41,772 nt of DNA from an uncultured Clostridia bacterium (lineage in GTDB: Bacteria > Bacillota > Clostridia > TANB77 > CAG-508): the NCBI GenBank assembly GCA_947591055.1, contig CANQCW010000005.1, forward strand, positions 1 to 41,772, given 5' to 3'. Below the pieces are notes generated by a model. It had not been told where the DNA came from. It worked only from the letters and a program-made list of their open reading frames with translations, and ran no database searches. The translations under genes were made by a program, and so were the position numbers. Positions within the stretch are counted from its first letter, which is position 1. The number at the start of each line of letters is the position of its first letter. Below are positions 30,067 through 40,105 of the stretch, piece after piece.

Positions 30067-31065
30067 TTAATTTTCAAAAATAGCTCCTTCTGTTATTTTA
30101 TTTCCATTTAAGAAACTTTTGCTATCCATTTTTTTGCTATTTTCTCCTTGTATTTCTAAAACTTCAATTATTCCGTCTCCTGTTTTTACAAGTAAGCCTT
30201 TTTTATTATCTGCTACAATAATTTTTCCATTTTGCAAACTTTCTTCTACTGGCATATTTTCTACAGTTTGCACTTTCCAGATTTTTATTTTCTTTCCATC
30301 TAAGAACGTATATGCTCCCATAATTGGATTTAATCCTCTTACAAGATTTTTTATTTCTATTGCACTTTTATTCCAATCAATTAAAGCCATTTCTTTATCA
30401 AGCATTGGTGCTAAAGTAAAGTCATTTCCTTGTTTTTCTGCACCTATTTTTATTTTTAATTCTTGCTTAATTTCTTCTTTTGACTTACTTTCTATACTTT
30501 TTGAGATTTCTTCTATTTTGTTTACAGTTTGAGTTAATAATTCTCCTCCTATATCTGATAATCTACTCCAAAGCTCTCCTGTTGTTTCATCATCACCAAT
30601 TTGTACTTTTTCTTTTAGTATCATATCTCCAGTATCCATACCCTCATCCATAAACATTGTTGTTATTCCTGTTTCTTTATCACCATTTAAAACTGCCCAT
30701 TGTATTGGGGCTGCTCCTCTATACTTTGGCAAAAGTGAGCCATGAACATTTATTGCTCCATACATTGGTATATCTAAAACTTCTTTTGGCAAAATTTTTC
30801 CATAAGCTACAACACAAAGTAAATCTGGATTTAACGATTTTATTTCATTAATAAATTCTTCATTATTTCTTACTTTAATTGGCTGAAAAAGTTTTAAATT
30901 TTTTTCTAAAGCAAATTCTTTAACTGGTGATGCTACATTTTTCATCCCTCTACCTTTTGGTTTATCTGGATTTGTAACAACTCCTACAATTTCATTTTTT
31001 GTATTATATAAAGCCTCTAATGATTTTAATGCAAAATCAGGCGTTCCCATAAAAACAATTCTCAC
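30067..31065 (-). CDS. fmt: Methionyl-tRNA formyltransferase
   Basis: MRIVFMGTPDFALKSLEAL, NVHGSLLPKYRGAAPIQWAVLNGDKETGIT. Confidence 0.97.
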   Translation of the reverse strand: MRIVFMGTPDFALKSLEALYNTKNEIVGVVTNPDKPKGRGMKNVASPVKEFALEKNLKLFQPIKVRNNEEFINEIKSLNPDLLCVVAYGKILPKEVLDIPMYGAINVHGSLLPKYRGAAPIQWAVLNGDKETGITTMFMDEGMDTGDMILKEKVQIGDDETTGELWSRLSDIGGELLTQTVNKIEEISKSIESKSKEEIKQELKIKIGAEKQGNDFTLAPMLDKEMALIDWNKSAIEIKNLVRGLNPIMGAYTFLDGKKIKIWKVQTVENMPVEESLQNGKIIVADNKKGLLVKTGDGIIEVLEIQGENSKKMDSKSFLNGNKITEGAIFEN

Positions 31066-31094
31066 TTTTAATCTCTCCTACCCTATTTATATAG

Positions 31095-31589
31095 CTATTC
31101 TTTTTCATCTTTTTGTGAATTTTCTACATACTCAAGAGTTCCCGGTTCCATTATATCTACAAAAAGAATTCCATCTAAATGGTCTATTTCATGACATAAT
31201 GCTTCTGCTAAAAGTCCTTTACCTTTTACTGTTATAGGCTTTCCATATTCATCTAATGCTTTTACTGTAACTTCACTTGGTCTTACAACTTTTGCAAATT
31301 TATTTGGAAAACTTAAACAACCTTCTTGACACTCTTCTTTTCCTTTTGTTTTAACAATTTCCGGATTTATCAATTTTAGTGATGGAGTTCCATCATAATT
31401 AACATCTATTATAACAATCCTCTTTAGTACACCTACTTGAACAGCAGAAATTCCTACACCATTTGCATCATGCATTGTCTCATCCATATCATTAATTAGT
31501 TCTCTTATTTTATCATCAATTACTTCAACTACTCTAGATTTTTTTCTTAGAATTTCATCACCTTCTAGTCTTATTTGTCTTAATGCCAT
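31095..31589 (-). CDS. def: Peptide deformylase
   Basis: GVGISAVQVG, EGCLSFPN, LCHEIDHLDGILFVD. Confidence 0.97.
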   Translation of the reverse strand: MALRQIRLEGDEILRKKSRVVEVIDDKIRELINDMDETMHDANGVGISAVQVGVLKRIVIIDVNYDGTPSLKLINPEIVKTKGKEECQEGCLSFPNKFAKVVRPSEVTVKALDEYGKPITVKGKGLLAEALCHEIDHLDGILFVDIMEPGTLEYVENSQKDEKE

Positions 31590-31626
31590 TTTTTCCTCCT
31601 TTTAAGTAGATTTATTTCTTCTTATT

Positions 31627-33847
31627 TTATAACATATTATTTGGATTTAGCCTAACAGATACTCTTGAAGTAAATGTCTTCATTTTATAAAATTCATTTA
31701 AGCAATCATTTAATAAATTATTTATTCTATCATCATATTTGCATTTAATTAATATTCTCATTCTGTACCTATCTTTAATTTTATCAATTGGAGAAGGTAC
31801 TGGACTATAAAGTAAAAGTCCAAATTTTTCATCTATAACTCTTTTCTTTAAATATTGATGAATAGATTTTGCTACTTTTTGTAATTCTCTAACATCTTTT
31901 GCAGAAATATCAATTAATATTATATCGCAAAATGGTGGATATTTCAACTGTTTTCTAATGTCTATTTCAGTATCATAAAATAAATTATAATCTTGAGACT
32001 TAGAAAACTCTATTGCATAATTGTCTGGATTGTATGTTTGTATAATAACTTTTCCTTCATCTTTTTCTCTACCTGCTCTTCCGAGCAACTTGCGTTAGTA
32101 TTTGAAATGTTTTTTCTCCTGCTCTAAAATCTTCTATATTTAAACTGCTATCTGCTGTAATTACCCCAACTAAAGTTACATTTGGAAAATGATGGCCTTT
32201 TACCACCATCTGTGTACCAATTAAAATATCTATATTTTCATTTTTAAATTTATTTAAAATTTCTTCGTGAGAGTTCTTTTTTGAAACTGTATCAATATCC
32301 ATTCTAATGGTACTTGCAGTTGGAAATAAAGTTTTAATCTCATCTTCCAGTTTTTGAGTTCCAGCTCCAAAATATCTTATATTTTCACTTTTACATTCTG
32401 GACAAATTTTTACTTCATCTTGCTCATATCCACAATAATGACATTTTAATTTATGCTGATATTTGTGATATGTTAAAGTAATATCACATCTTTTGCACTT
32501 AACAGTATATCCACAATCTCTACACATTACAAATGTAGAAAACCCTCTTCTGTTCAAATATAAAATTGTTTGTTTTTTATTTTTTAAATTTTTTTCAATT
32601 TCTTCTTTAAGTTTTCTGCTTATCATTGATTTATTTCCGGAAGATAATTCTTCTCTTAAATCAACTACCTCAACATTAGGGAGATTTGAATTATTGGCTC
32701 TTTTAGTTAGCGTTAATAATTTATATTCTCCAGTTTGTGTTTTATAAAATGTATTCATATCTGGAGTTGCACTTCCTAGCACTAATGGAATATTTTTGCG
32801 TTCTGCTAAAAATTCAGCAATCTCTCTTGCATCATATCTAGGAGACATTTCAGAGCTATATGAATCATCATGTTCCTCATCAATTATTATCAAGCCTAAA
32901 TCAGTAGCAGGACAAAAAATTGCCGACCTTGCTCCAATTATTATTTTTGCTTTTCCATCTTTAATTCTATTCCACTCATCATATCTTTCCCCTATTGATA
33001 GTTTACTATGCAAAACTGCAATTTGTTCCTCTCCAAATCTAGATATAAATCTATCAACTGTTTGAGGAGTAAGAGAAATTTCAGGTACTAGCATTATGCT
33101 ACTTTTATTTTCCTTAAGCATATCTTCTATTAATCTCAAATAAACTTCCGTTTTTCCTGAACCAGTTATTCCATAAAGCAAATATTTCCCACTATTTTTA
33201 ATAGAATTATATGCAATATTTTGTTCCTCAGTTAAATCTAAATCCACAGTTTTAACAGTAGTTTTGTGTAAAAATGGATTTCTTTCAACTTTGACTTTAC
33301 TCATTTCTAAATAACCATTTTTAATAAGAGTTTTTACAATACTACTTGATGCATCTGTAAAAAGTTCTATATCTTGCATAGTTGCATTTCCATTGTTCAT
33401 TATAAATTCTAATACATTTTTTTGCTTTTCTGATTTTATTTTTCCGCTTTGTATGCTTGAAATAATTTCATCAGCATCTTTGGCAATACTAATAAAATTT
33501 ACTTCTTTTTCTTTTACTCTATTTAAAATATTTTTACTTGTTCTGCCTGGTGGTAGCATTAGTTTTAAACATTCTGAAATATTGCAAAAATATCTATGAG
33601 ACATAAATTTAGAAAGCTCAATATAATCATTTGCTATTTGTTCTTCTTGAATTCCTGCAATTTGTTTTACTTTAAAATCTGATTTTTCTTTGATTCCAAC
33701 AACTATTCCTTCTTCTAACTCTTTCTTTCTTGCAAAAGGCACAAAAACTCTTGTCCCAACATTTACATCAAGATTTGTTGGGATTTCATAATCAAATACT
33801 TTATTTAAAGTTTTTACACTAGAATTTATAATTACTTCTGCTATCAT
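31627..33847 (-). CDS. priA: Primosomal protein N' (PriA), encoded with a +1 frameshift at CGGA (32083)
   Basis: ORF 32069..33847 ends FQILTQVARKSR*; skipping the C gives FQILTQVAGRAGREKDEGKVIIQTYNPDNYAIEF, which joins ORF 31627..32088. Length 2221 = 3n+1. Confidence 0.97.
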
Positions 33848-33864
33848 TATTGTACCTTTTCAAA

Positions 33865-34698
33865 TTATTTATTTTTACAAGCTTTAACAACATTTTCCAT
33901 AAGCATTGCTACAGTCATAGGACCTACTCCTCCTGGAACTGGAGTGATAAATGATGCTTTTTCAGATATTTCTTCAAAGTCTACATCTCCACATAGCTTG
34001 CCTTCGTCATTTCTGTTCATCCCTACATCAATGACAACTGCACCTTCTTTTATCATATCAGCTTTTATAACATTTCTTTTTCCAACAGCTGCAATTACTA
34101 CATCAGCATCTTTTAATTCTTCTTTTAAATCTTTAGTTCTTGAGTGGCAAATTGTAACTGTTGCATTTTTAGAAAGTAAACATTGTGCCATTGGCTTTCC
34201 AACAATGTTACTTCTGCCAACTATAACTGCCTTTTTGCCCTCTAAATTTATATTGTATTTTTCAAACATTTTCATAATACCATAAGGAGTACAAGGTATA
34301 AAACCATCTTCACCTATGCAAAGTTTTCCAACATTATAAGGATTAAAACCATCAACATCTTTTTCTGGTCTAATTTTTTCAAATGCCTCTTCTATATTAA
34401 GACCTTTAGGTATTGGACTTTGAAGTAATATACCATCTATTTCTTTATCTTGATTTAATTTATCTATCAAGTCTAATAATTCCTTTTGAGTTGTTGTACT
34501 TGGAAGTAAAAACTCTTCAAATTCAATTCCAACTTCATCACAAGCTTTGCTTTTATTTCTTACATATACTTTTGAAGCTTCATCATCACCACATAATATT
34601 ACTGCAAGTTTAGGTGATAAATTTTCTTTTTCTACTATTTCTTTTAAATTTAATCTTATCTCTTTTGCTAATTCTTTTCCATTTATTATTTCAGCCAT
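33865..34698 (-). CDS. folD: Methylenetetrahydrofolate dehydrogenase/cyclohydrolase
   Basis: ILLQSPIPKGLN, PEKDVDGFNPYNVGKL, VIVGRSNIVGKPMAQCLL, TPVPGGVGPMTVAMLMEN. Confidence 0.97.
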   Translation of the reverse strand: MAEIINGKELAKEIRLNLKEIVEKENLSPKLAVILCGDDEASKVYVRNKSKACDEVGIEFEEFLLPSTTTQKELLDLIDKLNQDKEIDGILLQSPIPKGLNIEEAFEKIRPEKDVDGFNPYNVGKLCIGEDGFIPCTPYGIMKMFEKYNINLEGKKAVIVGRSNIVGKPMAQCLLSKNATVTICHSRTKDLKEELKDADVVIAAVGKRNVIKADMIKEGAVVIDVGMNRNDEGKLCGDVDFEEISEKASFITPVPGGVGPMTVAMLMENVVKACKNK

Positions 34699-34907
34699 TT
34701 TAAAATCCTTTCTCGTTTCACTTTATAAAGCATACATAGAAATGAAAGCCTTGAAACTAGACTCCTTTTATTTTTTCATTTTGATTTTATCATAATGAAT
34801 ATGTAAAATCAATGTTTAATTGCACGCAAAACTTTCATTGACTATATCCCTGTAATATGATATTATTCAGTAAAATTCGATATTATTTTTAAGAGAGGAT
34901 TTAATTT

Positions 34908-35399
34908 ATGGAAAGAGTAAGTAAAATAAATTACTACTTAGATATTGCAGAAACAGTTGCTGAAAGAAGTACATGTTTAAGAAAATCTTATGGATGTATT
35001 ATTGTAAAAAACGATGAAATAATAGCTACTGGTTATAGTGGTGCTCCACGTGGTAGAAAAAATTGCATTGATTTAGGTTACTGTGTAAAGAAAAAATTAT
35101 TTCCTGAAATCCATCACGGAGGCTATGATGCTTGTAGAAGTGTCCACGCTGAACAAAATGCTATGCTTAGTGCATCAAGAAATGAGATGATCGGTTCTTC
35201 ACTTTTTTTAGTTGGAATTAGACGAGATTCTAATGAATATGAAGAAGGCTCTAGCCCTTGTCAAATGTGTAGAAAATTAATAATAAACGCTGGCATAGAA
35301 AATGTATATGCTAGAATTAATAAAAATGAGTTTGTTCAATTTGTTGTTAATGATTGGATTGAGCAAGATGATTTATTAGATGGAAAAATGACATATTAA
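34908..35399 (+). CDS. Deoxycytidylate deaminase family protein
   Basis: VHAEQNAML and SSPCQMCRKLIINAGIENVYAR zinc-binding motifs. Confidence 0.93.
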   Translation: MERVSKINYYLDIAETVAERSTCLRKSYGCIIVKNDEIIATGYSGAPRGRKNCIDLGYCVKKKLFPEIHHGGYDACRSVHAEQNAMLSASRNEMIGSSLFLVGIRRDSNEYEEGSSPCQMCRKLIINAGIENVYARINKNEFVQFVVNDWIEQDDLLDGKMTY

Positions 35400-35548
35400 T
35401 TAATTATTAAAAAATACAAAATTTTGCTAAAAATGTTGAATTAAAAAATTTACTATGTTATAATTTTATTATGATTAAAATTTTTAGATATTTTTCGTAC
35501 TTTTTGTAAATAATAATTATAAATATCTAAATATAAAAGGAGAAAAAA

Positions 35549-36964
35549 ATGAAAAAATATTTTAAAATTACGTCTTTATTAATAATTTTACTTTTAATAT
35601 CAAGCGTATGTTTTGCTGCAAACCCTGTTGCTAAAGGTGATGCAACTATGTCTTTAGTAAAAGACGACAAAGTTACAACAACTTTTGGAAAATATGGTGA
35701 ATTTGAGAAAAAAATGGTACAAATTGATACAACAAATAAAACAATTGATATCAGCTTAACTGCAAGAAATAACGAACAACTTGCTGAAGATAAAGCTGGA
35801 GAAGTTGTATTATTAGTTGATACATCAAACAGTATGTCAACAAACAAAGTTAGCGTAAATGGCGAAGAAATGTCTAGAAAAGATTTAGTATTAGATGCAA
35901 CTGAAGCATTAATTGAAAAATTACTAAATAGCAATAAAGATATAAAAATTGGTGTAGTTGAATTTGCTACTAGTACAGATCCTGCACAAGAAGGAACTGA
36001 GGATGATGCTAAAATAGTTACAGAAAGCTTAACTAATGATAAAGATGTTCTTGCAAGTGCAATTTCTTCTGTAAGAGAAGATGTATTAGGACCAAGAACT
36101 GATGTTGAAATCGGATTAGAAAAAGCTGAAGAATTATTAGCTACATCTACTAATACTGAATCAAATAAATATATAGTAGTATTAACAGACGCTGTACCAA
36201 ATACAGCAAGAGGAGTTACAATAGATTTTTATACAGAATCATCTGCTGATCCAACAAAAAATAAATTAATAAGCTTACAAGAAAAAGGAATAAATGTAAT
36301 ATCTATGTTAATAAATATTTCTGAAAGAGAAATTAATTTAACAGGCAGAGATGAAAATGCTACATTTAAAACATATAAAGATGTTGCAAATTATGTATTT
36401 GGAACAGAAACATCTCCTACAGCAGGACCAGTATATTATATTAATGATAATGAAGTTATAGATACTGTTACAACTCAAATTTATAATGACTTAACTGTAA
36501 TTGATGAATATGTTCTTACAGACATAGTTATAAAAGATTATTTTCCTAAAAATATTATAGAAAACTTTGATTTTGCATATTTAACAAAACCTGAAATCGG
36601 AAATGTAACTGCAGAAGTTGATAAAAATGATAATTCAATTACTTGGACAATTTCAGAACTAAAACCTGGTGAAGAAGCAACATTTACTTATAGATTATCT
36701 TTAAAAGAAACTTTCGCAAGTGATATAGTTGGAGTTAACTTACCTACTAACGAAAATATCACAATAGATTATAAAGAAAATGGAACACCTGGAGATCAAA
36801 TAAGAGATAATAGATGCCCTGTCGTAATTTTAGATGTTCCTGCTAAAAAGGAAATTCCTCAAACTGGATCAAATACAACAATAATATCTGGAAGTTTAAT
36901 TGCTATAGCTATTTTGATTTCATCAATTAGTTTTGTAAATTATAAAAGAAATAATTTAAAATAA
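35549..36964 (+). CDS. VWA-domain cell-wall-anchored protein with LPxTG-like signal
   Basis: Signal peptide; MIDAS-type VLLVDTSNSMS; C-terminal EIPQTGSNTTIISGSLIAIAILISSISFVNYKRNNLK. Confidence 0.9.
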   Translation: MKKYFKITSLLIILLLISSVCFAANPVAKGDATMSLVKDDKVTTTFGKYGEFEKKMVQIDTTNKTIDISLTARNNEQLAEDKAGEVVLLVDTSNSMSTNKVSVNGEEMSRKDLVLDATEALIEKLLNSNKDIKIGVVEFATSTDPAQEGTEDDAKIVTESLTNDKDVLASAISSVREDVLGPRTDVEIGLEKAEELLATSTNTESNKYIVVLTDAVPNTARGVTIDFYTESSADPTKNKLISLQEKGINVISMLINISEREINLTGRDENATFKTYKDVANYVFGTETSPTAGPVYYINDNEVIDTVTTQIYNDLTVIDEYVLTDIVIKDYFPKNIIENFDFAYLTKPEIGNVTAEVDKNDNSITWTISELKPGEEATFTYRLSLKETFASDIVGVNLPTNENITIDYKENGTPGDQIRDNRCPVVILDVPAKKEIPQTGSNTTIISGSLIAIAILISSISFVNYKRNNLK

Positions 36965-36974
36965 AATATAATTT

Positions 36975-37000
36975 AAAAGCATCTTGAAAAAGATGCTTTT
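36975..37000 (+). terminator. Intrinsic terminator
   Basis: aaaagcatcttgaaaaagatgctttttta. Confidence 0.85.
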
Positions 37001-37126
37001 TTATTTCGACCATGTTTTATTCTATCGCATATAATCGTGGACACGAAATCAAAAATTTCGACCACGGTTTAAATTTATTTATTTTGGACATACTAAGTAA
37101 AAAACATTTTGAAAGGATATTTTAGT

Positions 37127-38689
37127 ATGTCTTATTGGACTGAAAATTTTAAAAATAGTAATAAATTTGAATCAATTAAAAATGATATTAAAACTGATGT
37201 ATGTATTATTGGGGCTGGCCTTACAGGCTTAACTACTGGATATTATTTATCTCAGAAAGGCCTAAAAGTTACAATTGTAGAACAAAATAAAATATGTTCT
37301 AAAACTAGTGGTTGTACTACTGGTAAAATTACAAGTCAACATGGATTATTTTATGATTATTTAGCCAAAAGTTATGGTCTAAACTATGCTAGAGATTACT
37401 TAGAAGCAAATGAACTTGCAATTAAAAATATAAAAGATATTGTAGACAATGAAAAAATAAAGTGTGATTTAATAAAAACATCATCTTATGTTTTTTGTGA
37501 TAGAAAAAGTGATATGAAGCTTTTTACTCAAGAAATTGGTACTTTAAATGAAATAAAAAGTGAAATAAATAATCAAGATACAAACTATAAAAATAAATTT
37601 AAATTAAATGGTATTTCACTTGATTGTAAGTTTAAAAAAAATTTAAATATTCCTGTTAAAAACTTTGGAGGAATTGAATTTAAAAATCAAGCAATGTTTA
37701 ATCCTAGAAAGTACTCTTTTGGACTTATAAAAAGTATATTAAATAATGATGGAACAATATATGAAAATAGTTTAGTAACAAATATAAAGTATAAAAATAG
37801 TCTTTATGAAGTTACTGCTAATGGAAATAAAATATATTCAAAATATGTGGTTCTGGCTACCCACTTCCCTATTAAAAACTTTCCTGGTATGTATTTTCTT
37901 AAAATGTATCAAGATATATCGTATGTTATTGCAGTTAAAACTAAGTCTGATACTTTTGATGGATATTATATTAACGAATCTTCCCCAGATATATCTTTTA
38001 GAAAAGTTTATGAAAAAGATGGAGAAAATGTAATTCTTATTTCAGGAAATGGTCATAAAGTTGGAAGAACTAATACAGATAAAGATTCTTATAAGTTTTT
38101 AGAAAATGTGGCTAAAAAACTTTTAGGTGAATATGAAATTATATCAAAATGGAGTACACAAGATTGCATAAGCCTTGATAAACTTCCATACATTGGAAAT
38201 TTTTCTAAAATACTTCCTAATATCTATGTTGCAACAGGATTTAAAAAATGGGGTATGACTTTATCAAATATAGCAAGTCAAATCATTTCAGATAAAATTT
38301 TAGGTATTAGTAATAAATATGAATATCTATTTTCCCCTTCTCGTTTACAAATATTTAAAAACTCTAAAGCATTTAAAGAGCAGATGAAGGAAACAATATA
38401 TTCTATAGGTATTAATAAGTTAAAACTTCCAGATGAAACAATAAAGGATATAAAAAAGGATAGTGGGAAAATAATTTTATATAAAGGTAAAAAAGTTGGA
38501 GTTTATAAGGATAAACAAGGTTTTTGTTATATTGTAAAGCCTATATGTACTCATTTAAAATGTGAACTGCAATTTAACCAAAATGATAGAACATGGGATT
38601 GCCCTTGTCATGGATCTAGATTTAATTATACAGGTGAAATGATAAATAATCCGGCTATAAATAATCTAAATTGTTTAAAAAATCTCTAG
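37127..38689 (+). CDS. FAD-dependent oxidoreductase with C-terminal Rieske [2Fe-2S] domain
   Basis: DVCIIGAGLTGLTTGYYLSQKG; CTHLKCELQFNQNDRTWDCPCHGSRF; SD GAAAGGA before ATG 37127. Confidence 0.93.
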   Translation: MSYWTENFKNSNKFESIKNDIKTDVCIIGAGLTGLTTGYYLSQKGLKVTIVEQNKICSKTSGCTTGKITSQHGLFYDYLAKSYGLNYARDYLEANELAIKNIKDIVDNEKIKCDLIKTSSYVFCDRKSDMKLFTQEIGTLNEIKSEINNQDTNYKNKFKLNGISLDCKFKKNLNIPVKNFGGIEFKNQAMFNPRKYSFGLIKSILNNDGTIYENSLVTNIKYKNSLYEVTANGNKIYSKYVVLATHFPIKNFPGMYFLKMYQDISYVIAVKTKSDTFDGYYINESSPDISFRKVYEKDGENVILISGNGHKVGRTNTDKDSYKFLENVAKKLLGEYEIISKWSTQDCISLDKLPYIGNFSKILPNIYVATGFKKWGMTLSNIASQIISDKILGISNKYEYLFSPSRLQIFKNSKAFKEQMKETIYSIGINKLKLPDETIKDIKKDSGKIILYKGKKVGVYKDKQGFCYIVKPICTHLKCELQFNQNDRTWDCPCHGSRFNYTGEMINNPAINNLNCLKNL

Positions 38690-38780
38690 AAAGGTAGAAA
38701 TTTACCAAAAAAGGTGTTATAATAGGAATATCATTATATTTTTTATAATGTAAAATATAATCTATTAGGAGGATTTAGAC

Positions 38781-39326
38781 TTGAAATTAACATCTGATAG
38801 TGAAACATTGGCTGAAAATAAAGTTCTAATTTTATATGTTTTAAATAATATAAATAAGCCTATTACAAGTGATGCTTTATATAATTTAATTACTTCATCT
38901 ATTGAATTAAATTATTTTTATTTTCAACAATTTCTTTTAGATTTAATAGATGTAAAATATATAGTTCGTTATAAAAAAGATACCCAAGATGTTTATGAAA
39001 TAACAGAAGCCGGAAAAAATACATTAGATTTAACATTAGATATTTTACCCGGAATAAAAAAATTAAAAATAGATACAAATTTTAAAAACAATATGGATAT
39101 AATAGAAAATCAAGAATCTATTGTAGCAGAATATACTCCAAAAAGTGAGCAAGAATATGAAATTGACTGCAAAATAATTGAAAATAGTGAAACAATATTT
39201 GAAATAAAAACTCTTGCATATTCAAGAGAACAAGCTCAAAAAATAGTTGATAATTGGAAAAGAAATGCTTCTAAAATTTATCCTGAAATTATTAATATTA
39301 TAACTAATTCAAAACAAGAAGATTAA
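38781..39326 (+). CDS. DUF4364 family protein
   Basis: TTG start after AGGAGG; LAENKVLILYVLNNINKPITSDALYNLI...YFYFQQFLLDLID. Confidence 0.82.
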   Translation: MKLTSDSETLAENKVLILYVLNNINKPITSDALYNLITSSIELNYFYFQQFLLDLIDVKYIVRYKKDTQDVYEITEAGKNTLDLTLDILPGIKKLKIDTNFKNNMDIIENQESIVAEYTPKSEQEYEIDCKIIENSETIFEIKTLAYSREQAQKIVDNWKRNASKIYPEIINIITNSKQED

Positions 39327-39329
39327 ATT

Positions 39330-39953
39330 TTAACCTTCTTGTTTTAAGTTTATATTATCATCATTGTTGTTGTCATCTAATTTTTCTGTATTCTCATCTT
39401 CTTTTAAATCATCAATTACAATTTGTCTATTGCTATCTAATTTGTATTTTGGTAAATCAGGTAAATCCTTTAAAGAATTTAATCCAAACATTTTCAAAAA
39501 TTCATTTGTAATCTTATATGTCATTGGCTTTCCTGGAAGGTCTGCTTTACCTGATGGTTCAATCAAATTATATTCAAGCAATCTATACATGGTACCACTT
39601 GAATCAACACCCCTAATCATTTCAATATCAGCTTTTGTACTTCTTGGATTGTATGCTAATATAGCTAATACTTCTAAAGATGCTTGAGAAAGTGTTGGTG
39701 TTAATCTTTTGTCAAATGCAGGATATAAATATTCGTAATACTCTTTTTTAGATGCTAATTGATATCCATCCTCTACTCTAACAATTTCTAAACCACGTTC
39801 TTCTTTTTTATAATCTTCTTGTAATTCTGAAATATATTTTATAATATCATCAGAACTAAGTTCTAAAATAGTCATTAGCTCTTTAATTTTAACAATTCTA
39901 CCAGTTGAAAATAATATTGCCTCTATTATTCCTTTTATTTTATTGCCTTCCAT
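39330..39953 (-). CDS. scpB: Segregation and condensation protein B
   Basis: IIEAILFSTGRIVKIKELM...LSQASLEVLAILAYNPRSTKADIEMIRGVDSSGTMYRLLE. Confidence 0.95.
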   Translation of the reverse strand: MEGNKIKGIIEAILFSTGRIVKIKELMTILELSSDDIIKYISELQEDYKKEERGLEIVRVEDGYQLASKKEYYEYLYPAFDKRLTPTLSQASLEVLAILAYNPRSTKADIEMIRGVDSSGTMYRLLEYNLIEPSGKADLPGKPMTYKITNEFLKMFGLNSLKDLPDLPKYKLDSNRQIVIDDLKEDENTEKLDDNNNDDNINLKQEG

Positions 39954-40105
39954 TTTACTTACACCTTTATCTCTAATAAATATAAATTATATATTTGATT
40001 ATATTTATTTAAATAAAGTCTGTCAATATTTTTTACTTTTAAATTTTATTTTGCTGAATTCTTCCCTATATTATGCTATTTTTTAATATAGTAATTTTTA
40101 TTAGA

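Noticed and set aside
35527-35934. Minus-strand ORF opposite the VWA gene
   Set aside because: Antisense shadow; no SD or recognisable domain.
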